From Clostridia bacterium (lineage in GTDB: Bacteria; Bacillota_A; Clostridia; Christensenellales; Borkfalkiaceae), in the NCBI GenBank assembly GCA_017462425.1, contig JAFTRD010000179.1, positions 1 through 11,360 of the forward strand: a DNA stretch of 11,360 bases, written 5' to 3'. Every line of letters starts with the position of its first letter. The stretch's first letter is position 1. Made by a program: the position numbers and the translations under genes. This document shows, piece after piece, positions 1 through 5,600 of the stretch. The notes under the pieces were generated by a model. It was not told the origin of the DNA. It did not search any database and worked only from the letters and a program-made list of their open reading frames with translations.

Positions 1-972
1 ACGGATACGCTCTTTGCCGAGCTGCTCGATTGCAATGGACGGCGTTTTAAGCAAACGCTTATCCATAAAGCTCGTCTTTTGCTGCACGTCTTTCTTTTCA
101 CGGATAATCAAGCCCGAAAGCTTAACGAATACGTTTGTAAAGGGCAGGAAAATCAGCGTACATAAAACGTTGAAGAAGGTATGGAACATAGCGATCTGCT
201 GCGCAGGCGAAGCAAACCAAGCGCCAAACGTCATACTCATAAAGGTTCCGCCTGAAGGCGCTGCCACAGCGTCCCAAATAGCAATCAGCGGGAAGAATAA
301 CAAAGATCCGAACGTATTGAACATAAGGTGAATTACGCACGCACGTTTTGCGTTACGGCTGGCGCCGATTGCCGAAAGAATTGCCGTTACGCAGGTACCG
401 ATGTTGGTACCGAGGATGAGGAATAATACGGTACTGCTACCCTCTGCGCCGAAGGCAAGGTTCGAGCCAACCATAGAAATAATGATACTGGTTACTGCGC
501 TGGACGACTGCACGAGCGCCGTAACGATTATACCTACCAACAAAGCAACAACGGGAAGCTCTACGCCGGAAATAAGATTTCTCACGTTGATATCTTCGGA
601 GAAAATGCTCATGGATCCACCCATGCCTTCCAGCCCTACGAACACCAGACCTAAGCCGGCTAAAATCAAGCCGATTGTCTTTAAACTGTCCTTTTTACAG
701 AGCATCTCCATAAAAATACCCACTACGGTTAAAGCGGTGGCTGTTTGTACGATATCAAAATCAAGAAATGCCAGCGAGGCAATATGCGCCGTAATCGTCG
801 TACCGATATTTGCGCCCATAATCACGGAGGTTGCCTGATACAGGGACATAATACCTACGTTTACGAAGCCGACGACCATAACGGTTGTCGCAGACGAGCT
901 TTGTATGATTGCCGTAGCGCCTGCGCCGATGCCTACGCCTGCAAGTTTGCTTTTGGACACCTTGCCGAACAT
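1..972 (-). CDS. Na+/phosphate cotransporter (PNaS/NptA family), main body, 3' end outside window
   Basis: Integral membrane transporter that takes up inorganic phosphate with sodium. The family signature is a duplicated QSSS motif, and both copies are visible: QSSSATT (codons 76-82 counted from the ATG at 1128) and QSSSAVTS further on. Each is followed by its partner, GANIGTT and GTNIGTC. Several hydrophobic segments lie between and after them. The full gene starts at 1128 behind a good GAAGGAGAT site, but codon 50 is TAG (979-981). This entry begins at the next in-frame ATG, 6 nt past the stop, from which the frame is open to base 1. The C-terminal, usually PhoU-like, domain of this family would lie beyond the window. 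Whether this body is translated by reinitiation, by readthrough or not at all cannot be told from sequence. The family call is secure; the functional state is not. Confidence 0.8.
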   Translation of the reverse strand, partial: MFGKVSKSKLAGVGIGAGATAIIQSSSATTVMVVGFVNVGIMSLYQATSVIMGANIGTTITAHIASLAFLDFDIVQTATALTVVGIFMEMLCKKDSLKTIGLILAGLGLVFVGLEGMGGSMSIFSEDINVRNLISGVELPVVALLVGIIVTALVQSSSAVTSIIISMVGSNLAFGAEGSSTVLFLILGTNIGTCVTAILSAIGASRNAKRACVIHLMFNTFGSLLFFPLIAIWDAVAAPSGGTFMSMTFGAWFASPAQQIAMFHTFFNVLCTLIFLPFTNVFVKLSGLIIREKKDVQQKTSFMDKRLLKTPSIAIEQLGKERIR

Positions 973-978
973 TTTTTT

Positions 979-1128
979 CTAGCCGCCGGATGCGATATTT
1001 TCCATATTATCGCTCAACAGCTTAAAGCCGATTAAGAGTGCGCCAAGGCCCGCCAACAGTCCGATGATTGCAGTAAAATATTCATCCGCAGTTAAATATC
1101 TCGTTGTGCTTAAAAGTAGCGTTGACAT
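979..1128 (-). pseudogene. 5' fragment of the Na+/phosphate cotransporter, ending at in-frame amber codon 50
   Basis: The ATG at 1128 has a ribosome binding site (GAAGGAGAT, 1136-1144) nine bases away and opens a 49-residue peptide. It contains the first hydrophobic segment, starting FTAIIGLLAGLGALLIGF, followed by LLSDNMENIASGG and then TAG. The same frame continues directly with KKMFGKVSKSKLAG, which is the normal next stretch of the family. No frameshift is involved: one substitution explains the stop. Homologues as I recall them carry a hydrophobic residue such as Leu at this site, so TTG to TAG is the simplest origin. The intact ribosome site and the otherwise undamaged gene suggest a recent mutation, a sequencing error or recoding. 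Confidence 0.7.
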
Positions 1129-1172
1129 TTGTAATATCTCCTTCAAAAAATACATCTATACCGATTTTCATT

Positions 1173-1237
1173 ATTATAAAAAACAGTTGCAATAATTTTT
1201 GTCTTTTTTTGTAATAAATTTGTAAAATTTATGTAAC
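1173..1237 (-). promoter_or_regulatory. Candidate phosphate-responsive promoter of the cotransporter: three 11-bp-phased TTACA boxes and a -10
   Basis: On the minus strand TTACA occurs at 1236-1232, 1225-1221 and 1214-1210, exactly 11 bp apart. With the preceding base these read GTTACA, TTTACA and ATTACA. A TATAAT -10 lies downstream at 1178-1173, and nothing resembling TTGACA is found 16-18 bp before it, as expected for an activator-dependent promoter. The Bacillus PhoP box consists of TT(A/C/T)A(C/T)A-type hexamers separated by 5 bp, the same periodicity, and the gene behind it is a phosphate transporter. The expected start near 1166 would give a leader of about 38 nt. The arrangement is seen; PhoP binding is inferred. 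Confidence 0.45.
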
Positions 1238-1273
1238 CGTTACAGTTTTATCCTCGTGCGTGATACAACCGTA

Positions 1274-1301
1274 ACTTATAATTGCTTTTTTTCATATTAT
1301 A
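1274..1301 (+). promoter_or_regulatory. Sigma-K-like (late mother-cell) promoter of the collagen-like gene
   Basis: CATATTATA at 1293-1301 matches the sigma-K -10 pattern CATANNNTA, and AC at 1274-1275 lies 17 bp upstream, matching the minimal sigma-K -35. Transcription would begin near 1309, about 28 nt before the ATG at 1337. This timing suits a spore-surface protein. The consensus is short, so chance is possible, but it falls at the right distance and orientation. Confidence 0.5.
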
Positions 1302-1336
1302 AGGTAAGTGTATCACACTTCAAAGGAGAAAATTTT

Positions 1337-2203
1337 ATGTGTAATAATCAATCAAACGGCAACGATTGCCGTCATGATAATCATTGTAACTGTAATTGCG
1401 GCGACTGCACTGCACAAACCGCTGCTCCCTATACCATTGTGCGTTACGTGCAGATCCCTACGGGCATAACGGGTCCTACTGGTGCTACTGGTGCAACGGG
1501 TGTAACCGGTTCTACGGGCGCTACCGGGGCTACTGGTGCTACGGGAGCTGCTGGTGCTACGGGTGTAACCGGTCCTACGGGCGCTACGGGAGCTGCTGGG
1601 GCTATCGGTGCGACTGGCGCAACTGGTGCGACTGGTGCGACTGGCGTTACCGGGGCTACTGGTGATATTGGACCTATCGGTCCTACAGGCGCAACCGGTC
1701 CTACAGGCGCAACCGGTCCTGCGGGCGCTACCGGTCCTACGGGCGCTACCGGTGCTACTGGGGCTACGGGCGCAACCGGTCCCGCTGCACCGGCTACGGA
1801 ATTTATTGCTTTATTTAATTTAAATGAAACCGATCAATCGGTGGAAGATAACGAAGCGTTGGTGTTGGAAGATACTGATGCCACGGCGGAAAACGATACC
1901 CCGAGTCAGCCCGTGCGTGAGATAACCTTACCCAAAGCAGGTTTATATCTGATCAATGCAAACGTAGAGATGACGGGCGGGCTGCAAAACACCGATTATA
2001 ATATAGAACTCGTGTTATCAAACGGTCAAACCAGAACGTTCCAGCTTGTTTTTGCCGACCGAGCTACGACGGCGCAGGCTTCGTATACCGCCGGTTTTAC
2101 CGTTTCTCAAGCGCCGGTTACCGTAGCCTTATACAATAGAAGCGGCGAAACCATTAACGTAACCGAAGTTGAATTAAACGCAGTTTTAGTTTTACCGCTG
2201 TAA
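1337..2203 (+). CDS. Collagen-like protein with Cys-rich N-terminus and BclA-type C-terminal domain
   Basis: This 288-residue protein is probably exposed on the spore surface. ATG 1337 is chosen because AAAGGAGAA lies just upstream; an in-frame GTG at 1256 would add 27 residues but has no such site. Residues 1-25 carry six Cys (2, 11, 17, 19, 21, 24) plus several His and Asn. Residues 43-150 are 36 unbroken Gly-X-Y triplets, mostly GAT and GPT, as in bacterial collagen-like proteins rich in glycosylatable Thr. Residues about 151-288 form a beta-rich domain ([35 protein letters not shown]) resembling the trimerising C-terminal domain of exosporium BclA-like proteins. There is no signal peptide, which fits assembly from the mother-cell cytoplasm. 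Terminator and sigma-K-like promoter flank it. Location on the spore is inferred. Confidence 0.85.
   Translation: MCNNQSNGNDCRHDNHCNCNCGDCTAQTAAPYTIVRYVQIPTGITGPTGATGATGVTGSTGATGATGATGAAGATGVTGPTGATGAAGAIGATGATGATGATGVTGATGDIGPIGPTGATGPTGATGPAGATGPTGATGATGATGATGPAAPATEFIALFNLNETDQSVEDNEALVLEDTDATAENDTPSQPVREITLPKAGLYLINANVEMTGGLQNTDYNIELVLSNGQTRTFQLVFADRATTAQASYTAGFTVSQAPVTVALYNRSGETINVTEVELNAVLVLPL
1463..1786 (+). repeat. Tandem 9-bp coding repeat (Gly-X-Thr triplets)
   Basis: Thirty-six consecutive 9-bp units, mostly variants of GGTGCTACT, GGCGCAACC and GGTCCTACG, encode the collagen-like segment. Synonymous variation between units is high, so the array is not a fresh expansion, but it remains prone to gain or loss of units in frame. 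It also creates open shadow frames, which are not genes. Confidence 0.85.
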
Positions 2204-2222
2204 TAATTCACCATATAAAATA

Positions 2223-2253
2223 ACGGCTTCCGACCAGGAAGCCGTGTTTTTTT
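2223..2253 (+). terminator. Rho-independent terminator after the collagen-like gene, shared with convergent sigG
   Basis: An 8-bp perfect stem ACGGCTTC/GAAGCCGT (2223-2230, 2238-2245) with a 7-nt loop is followed by G and seven T (2247-2253). The T-tract runs into the sigG stop codon. On the minus strand the same hairpin is followed only by an AT-rich stretch, so it may also weakly end sigG transcription. Confidence 0.85.
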
Positions 2254-3028
2254 ATTCTGCAGCGATAGAACTGCGGATACTGTTGATTGCGGATTTTTCC
2301 AAACGGGAAACCTGGGCTTGAGAAATACCCACCTCCTCGGATATTTCCGTCTGCGTTTTGCCCTCGTAATAGCGCAAAAAGAGAATTTTCTTTTCTCGCT
2401 CCTGTAAACGGTTCATCGCCTCGCTTAAAGCCACGTGCTCCGTCCAGATTTCGTCGTTGTTCTTTTCGTCGTATATTTGGTCCATTAGTAGAAGGGCATC
2501 GCCCGATTTATTGTAGACGGGGTCGTATAAGGAAACGGGGTCGGAAATGGCGTCCAGAGCGTAAACGACCTCCTTTACCGCCACGTTCATTTCCTCGGCA
2601 ATGTTTTCAATGGTCGCCTCTTTATCCTGTTCTTCCAGCTTTTCACGCACTTTTAATACTTTATACGCCGTATCACGGATACTGCGACTGACCCTTAAGG
2701 AATTTCCGTCACGAAGATATCTTTTTATCTCGCCGATAATCATGGGTACGGCATACGTTGAAAATTTAACGCCCACGCTTAAGTCGAAGTTGTCGATTGC
2801 CTTGATAAGCCCGATACAGCCCGCCTGAAACACGTCGTCGGCATTGGCGTTTTTGGACCAGAAGCGCTTGACCAAGGAGAGCACGAGGCGCATGTTGCCC
2901 ACGATAAATTTTTCCCTCGCTGCCGTATCGCCTTGCTTTAAGCGAACCATCAATTCCTCGTTTTCCTTGGCGGAAAGAAGGGGTAAGCCCGAGGTCTGCA
3001 CCCCGCAGATTTCTACTTTTTGCATCAT
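2252..3028 (-). CDS. sigG: RNA polymerase sporulation sigma factor sigma-G
   Basis: Forespore-specific late sigma factor, a 258-residue sigma-70 family protein. The N-terminal signature VEICGVQTSGLP matches the sigma-G-specific VEICGVDTSKLP. Region 2 follows with VFQAGCIGLIKAIDNFD and FSTYAVPMIIGEIKRYLRD (around residues 66-107). Region 3 has DPVSLYDPVYNKSGD. Region 4 ends with the helix-turn-helix TEISEEVGISQAQVSRLEK. Start ATG 3028 is preceded by CGGGAGG about 8 nt upstream. It follows sigE after an 89-bp gap, as in Bacillus and Clostridium. I found no convincing sigma-F/G promoter in that gap, so both readthrough from sigE and an unrecognised own promoter remain possible. Sigma-F is the nearest paralogue, but the N-terminal signature favours sigma-G. 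Confidence 0.95.
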   Translation of the reverse strand: MMQKVEICGVQTSGLPLLSAKENEELMVRLKQGDTAAREKFIVGNMRLVLSLVKRFWSKNANADDVFQAGCIGLIKAIDNFDLSVGVKFSTYAVPMIIGEIKRYLRDGNSLRVSRSIRDTAYKVLKVREKLEEQDKEATIENIAEEMNVAVKEVVYALDAISDPVSLYDPVYNKSGDALLLMDQIYDEKNNDEIWTEHVALSEAMNRLQEREKKILFLRYYEGKTQTEISEEVGISQAQVSRLEKSAINSIRSSIAAE

Positions 3029-3118
3029 ACTTTTTTACCTCCCGTATGTATCGCCCGTAACGAGGTATTGTCAGTATGCGCAATTTTTTTTCGCCTTACT
3101 CCGTTTGATTTCTTTTAC

Positions 3119-3865
3119 TTATTCCATTTTAGAGATTTCCGTCTTTAAACGGTCTATGATTTTCTTTTCCAGACGGGATATGTAACTTTGCGAGATGCCC
3201 AAAAGGTCGGCAACCTCCTTCTGCGTCAACTCCTCCTTACCGTTCAATCCGAAACGAAGATAGACGATTTGCTTTTCACGTTCGGGAAGGCGCTCCACCG
3301 CCTCTTTTAAAAGCTCACGCTCCACGCTGTGTTCCACCTTACCGTATACGGCGTCGATATCCGTGCCGAGAACGTCGGAAAGTAAAAGCTCGTTGCCGTC
3401 GAAGTCGGTGTTCAGCGGCTCGTCGAAGGAAACCTCTGCCTTTAAGCGAACGCTGCGACGAAGATACATTAAAATTTCGTTTTCAATGCAACGGGAAGCG
3501 TAGGTCGCCAGTTTGATATTCTTTTCCAAACGGTAAGAGTTGATTGCCTTGATAAGCCCCAACGTACCGATGGAGACCAAGTCCTCGGCATCCACGCCCG
3601 TATTGTCGAACTTGCGTGCGATATATACCACCAAACGCAGGTTATGCTCTATCAGACTGGCACGGATGCGCTCCGTATCCTGACTTTTGTCCAGTTTTTC
3701 AATCAGCGCAGACTCTTCCTCGGCGTTGAACGGCAGAGGCAATGCCTCGCTACCGCAGATATAATGCAGGGTGTTTTCAGCCTCTCTTTCTTCAAAAAGC
3801 GGTTCTTTATCAGAAATGATTTTTTTCCATAGATTGCGTATTTTTTGCAGAAGTTCTTTTAGCAC
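3119..3865 (-). CDS. sigE: RNA polymerase sporulation sigma factor sigma-E (pro-form)
   Basis: Early mother-cell sigma factor, made as an inactive precursor and cleaved by SpoIIGA. It is 248 residues with a GTG start (3865) and AAGGAGGA six to seven bases upstream. The amphipathic, basic N-terminus ([17 protein letters not shown]) is the membrane-associated pro-sequence. It is followed by [13 protein letters not shown], aligning with the Bacillus YYIGGSEALPPP at the start of the mature protein. By that alignment the pro-sequence is about 34 residues, some 7 longer than in B. subtilis. Region 2 shows [16 protein letters not shown] and [42 protein letters not shown] is diagnostic for sigma-E; region 4 ends with [16 protein letters not shown]. 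Its first 56 bases overlap the end of spoIIGA in another frame. Confidence 0.97.
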   Translation of the reverse strand: MLKELLQKIRNLWKKIISDKEPLFEEREAENTLHYICGSEALPLPFNAEEESALIEKLDKSQDTERIRASLIEHNLRLVVYIARKFDNTGVDAEDLVSIGTLGLIKAINSYRLEKNIKLATYASRCIENEILMYLRRSVRLKAEVSFDEPLNTDFDGNELLLSDVLGTDIDAVYGKVEHSVERELLKEAVERLPEREKQIVYLRFGLNGKEELTQKEVADLLGISQSYISRLEKKIIDRLKTEISKME

Positions 3866-4679
3866 GGCGTTCCTCCTTGAATAACTGCGGGTGCAAAATT
3901 ATTTGATAGCCCTTTCCCAGCGACGTGGGCGCAAGGGCAAAATATACCTTGTCTATTATATTCTCTTTTTCCTCGGAATATATCTTTAAGCTCGCCTGAA
4001 AAATTTTCAGTTCGCCTCCGCCCGTGGCGGTATGTACGTATAAGGTTTCGCAGGGAAGCGCGCGTCCTTTTTCTAAATCGAAAAACTGTAACGCCAGACT
4101 TTGATCCAAAAGACAGACGGGCGTTTTTTTGAACGTTAAAGCGTTTCCCGTATCCAAAAGTCCTATCCCCTCTGTTTGAACGTTGTTTAGGCTTATTTCA
4201 CAGCGGTATAAAAGTTTTTTGTGTCGGTAGCGACGGTAGAGCGAGGAAAAAAGCTTTATTAACGTAAAGGAAAACAGCAAAAGAACGCATAGCACCACCG
4301 TCACGGGCGCTTGTGAAATGAGATACGTTCCGTCGGAAAGGTATTTTAAATTCAAAAACGTATACGTACCCAACAAAAGCCCGCCAAACGCAAAGGTATA
4401 CAGATAAAAAAAGAGTATTACCAATAAATGCGCTTTGCACGATTTCGATTTTACCGACATAAGACACAGCATACCGCCGAAAATATACTTGACGGCAAGC
4501 GCCCAAATTCCGCTTAAATGAAAGAATGGGAACAGTACGGCAAACGCTGCCCCCAGCGCTCCTGCCAACAGTATACGCCATTTGATAACGGGCAGGCGAA
4601 CGGTTTTGATTGCCAGGTATAATAGGGTAAAATCCAGTATAAAGTTTTCCGCTACGGCGTACTCGATATAGACTTCCAA
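3810..4679 (-). CDS. spoIIGA: Sigma-E processing aspartic protease SpoIIGA
   Basis: Membrane-bound aspartic protease that activates pro-sigma-E in the mother cell after asymmetric division. It is 289 residues, slightly shorter than the roughly 309 of B. subtilis. The N-terminal half (residues about 1-145) contains five or so hydrophobic membrane segments. The cytoplasmic half carries the protease motif GLLDTGN, with catalytic Asp at 176. The start is TTG at 4679, preceded by GAGGAG (4687-4692); [17 protein letters not shown] is the typical N-terminus of the family. The 3' end overlaps sigE by 56 nt, so the two are translated from one message. A terminator for upstream transcription (4718-4750) lies only about 40 bp before the gene, leaving little room for a promoter. 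Confidence 0.93.
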   Translation of the reverse strand: MEVYIEYAVAENFILDFTLLYLAIKTVRLPVIKWRILLAGALGAAFAVLFPFFHLSGIWALAVKYIFGGMLCLMSVKSKSCKAHLLVILFFYLYTFAFGGLLLGTYTFLNLKYLSDGTYLISQAPVTVVLCVLLLFSFTLIKLFSSLYRRYRHKKLLYRCEISLNNVQTEGIGLLDTGNALTFKKTPVCLLDQSLALQFFDLEKGRALPCETLYVHTATGGGELKIFQASLKIYSEEKENIIDKVYFALAPTSLGKGYQIILHPQLFKEERRAKRTSAKNTQSMEKNHF

Positions 4680-4717
4680 GGGGCACTCCTCGGGAAAGAG
4701 TATAGCGGACGGAAGGT

Positions 4718-4750
4718 AAAAAAAATTGACCCGTTTTGTAATTACGGGTC
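4718..4750 (-). terminator. Rho-independent terminator upstream of spoIIGA
   Basis: Read on the minus strand, a 7-bp stem GACCCGT/ACGGGTC (4750-4744, 4734-4728) with a 9-nt loop is followed by AA and eight T (4725-4718). It would stop transcripts coming through ssrA and the repeats before they reach spoIIGA. On the plus strand it is followed by GCTTTTTG, a poor tail. Confidence 0.7.
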
Positions 4751-4764
4751 GCTTTTTGTATAAT
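4736..4764 (+). promoter_or_regulatory. Possible plus-strand promoter pointing into the repeat region
   Basis: TTGTAA (4736-4741), a 17-bp spacer and a perfect TATAAT (4759-4764) would start transcription near 4771, antisense to the repeats and the tmRNA end. No plus-strand gene follows before 5600. It overlaps the terminator stem, and AT-rich sequence gives such matches by chance. Confidence 0.3.
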
Positions 4765-4868
4765 GACTTGTTGGGGTTTTAAAGACGGATTTTGTCGGAT
4801 AAAAACCAGGTGAAATCAAAATAATTTGGATATCTTCCATTTGTTTTTATTCCCGTGCTTACTTTTTT

Positions 4869-4997
4869 AAACCGTTTGCCTCTTCGGCAAACGCCTCCAC
4901 CCGCAAGCCCCGACTCTTTTTCCCTGGATTGACCAAAAGTAAAAAGGGGCTCTCTTTCGGAGAGCCCTTTTGCTTTGGTGGACCAGTCGGGACTTGC
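4869..4997 (-). repeat. Repeat copy A: duplicated tmRNA 3' end plus downstream hairpins
   Basis: This 129-bp copy matches 5083-5209 almost perfectly. The differences are one substitution in the outer arm (GCAAGC versus GCAAGT at 4903-4908) and changes with two extra bases in one arm of the central hairpin (about 4933-4948). On the minus strand it opens with the last 22 nt of tmRNA including CCACCA (4997-4976), then the terminator-like hairpin, then a GTTTGCC/GGCAAAC hairpin (4874-4892). The changes damage hairpin pairing relative to copy B, so this looks like the decaying copy. It encodes no plausible protein. Confidence 0.85.
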
Positions 4998-5014
4998 CGT
5001 TTTGGCACGGCGCC

Positions 5015-5041
5015 CCGGTGAACAGTCCACCGGACTGTTCA
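5015..5041. repeat. Two mutually exclusive hairpins in the spacer between repeat copies
   Basis: TGAACAGTCC/GGACTGTTCA (5019-5028, 5032-5041) forms a perfect 10-bp stem with a 3-nt loop. CCGGTG/CACCGG (5015-5020, 5028-5033) forms an alternative 6-bp stem using some of the same bases. No T-tract follows on either strand, so it is not a standard terminator. Confidence 0.5.
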
Positions 5042-5082
5042 GTTTGCTTGTCCGCTCTTTTTGATATGTAGCTATATCTAGC

Positions 5083-5209
5083 AAACCGTTTGCCTCTTCG
5101 GCAAACGCCTCCACCCGCAAGTCCCGACTCTTTTTCCCTGGATTGACCCAAAGCAAAAGGGCTCTCTTTCGGAGAGCCCTTTTGCTTTGGTGGACCAGTC
5201 GGGACTTGC
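5083..5209 (-). repeat. Repeat copy B: overlaps the functional tmRNA 3' end
   Basis: This 127-bp copy starts inside the tmRNA T-loop (5209) and runs leftward through the CCA, the ssrA terminator and a GTTTGCC/GGCAAAC hairpin. Bases 5117-5209 form one large palindrome. Outer 13-bp arms GCAAGTCCCGACT (5117-5129) and its complement (5197-5209) enclose a perfect 19-bp inner stem CCAAAGCAAAAGGGCTCTC (5148-5166, 5172-5190). Part of the tmRNA T-arm and acceptor is therefore one arm of a palindromic repeat. Confidence 0.85.
5148..5187 (-). terminator. ssrA terminator
   Basis: Directly after the encoded CCA, the minus strand forms a near-perfect stem of about 16 bp (plus 3 bp with the CCA itself) with a 5-nt loop. 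Its 3' arm ends TTTTGCTTT. A strong hairpin with a U-rich closing arm at this place is the expected end of the pre-tmRNA. Confidence 0.65.
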
Positions 5210-5538
5210 ACCCGAGTCTTAACGGTTTTAGATGGATTTTCTACATGCTTAGTTTGTTTTTAATCCCTTTTTTGCCGTTTCAACAAACAAACCCGACAAA
5301 ACGTGCGCCACTAAAATACAATTACTCTGCCGCAGCGGATTCATAGCAACCGTTCCCTATCTGAACTGATGCCCGCCGCAGGGCGATAGGAACCCCACGG
5401 AAGACATACGCTAATTAAGCAGCGTAAGCGAGACGATTATTGTCTGCATTTAAATTTAAAAGTTTCCGTTTTTACGAAGCCGAGCCTTCGGCATGCTTAC
5501 CGCACCCGCCACCGCCAATCGAATCTGAGAACTGGCCC
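5188..5538 (-). ncRNA. ssrA: Transfer-messenger RNA (tmRNA, ssrA)
   Basis: One-piece tmRNA of 351 nt that rescues stalled ribosomes and tags the nascent chain. The 5' acceptor strand GGGCCAG (5538-5532) pairs over all 7 bp, with one G-U, to CUGGUCC (5198-5192), followed by ACCA (5191-5188). The conserved 5' element TTCTCAGATTCGATTGG is present, followed downstream by GCATGCCGAAGG and CTTCGTAAAAACGG. The tag reading frame is at 5447-5415. Near the 3' end the conserved ACTAAGCATGTAGAAAA precedes the T-arm, with 5-bp stem UCGGG/CCCGA and loop UGCAAGU. The loop has G where tRNA normally carries U55. Sequence between tag and 3' domain can form the usual pseudoknots (for example GTTCCTATC with GATAGGGAAC). 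The last 22 nt are duplicated in repeat copy A. Confidence 0.95.
5415..5447 (-). other. tmRNA tag reading frame (proteolysis tag ADNNRLAYAA)
   Basis: From the resume codon GCA at 5447 the frame reads ADNNRLAYAA and stops at TAA (5417-5415). The hydrophobic end AYAA is the typical degron recognised by ClpXP-type proteases. With the Ala charged on tmRNA itself the added peptide is AADNNRLAYAA. There is no ATG start, as expected for tmRNA. Confidence 0.9.
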
Positions 5539-5552
5539 GTGTCAGGACAAAC

Positions 5553-5581
5553 ATTATAACACGCCGTCCTGTGGATTGCAA
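5553..5581 (-). promoter_or_regulatory. Sigma-A-type promoter of ssrA
   Basis: On the minus strand TTGCAA (5581-5576), a 17-bp spacer and a perfect TATAAT (5558-5553) predict a start near 5546. That is about 8 nt before the mature 5' end at 5538, leaving a short leader for RNase P. A 6-bp inverted repeat CAGGAC/GTCCTG (5571-5566, 5548-5543) brackets the -10. Confidence 0.8.
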
Positions 5582-5600
5582 GCGTTGTACGCTATTTATT

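Noticed and set aside
1256..1336. Upstream GTG extension of the collagen-like gene (27 residues)
   Set aside because: No ribosome site at 1256, the stretch would contain the promoter, and a strong AAAGGAGAA precedes the ATG at 1337.
1396..1823. Open frames in other phases over the collagen segment
   Set aside because: Low-complexity shadows of a 9-bp coding repeat.
3029..3118. Sigma-F or sigma-G promoter between sigE and sigG
   Set aside because: GCATA is present on the minus strand, but no matching -10 occurs at the proper spacing.
4699..4704. TATACT as the -10 of spoIIGA
   Set aside because: No -35 at a normal distance, and the predicted start falls on the edge of the ribosome binding site; kept only as an open question.
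4869..5209. CRISPR array
   Set aside because: Only two long, hairpin-rich units with one 85-bp spacer and no cas genes.
4779..5211. Two minus-strand open frames of 125 and 114 codons across the repeats
   Set aside because: They simply translate the two repeat copies, have no ribosome binding site and contain internal duplications caused by the DNA repeat; the region is explained by tmRNA tail and hairpins.
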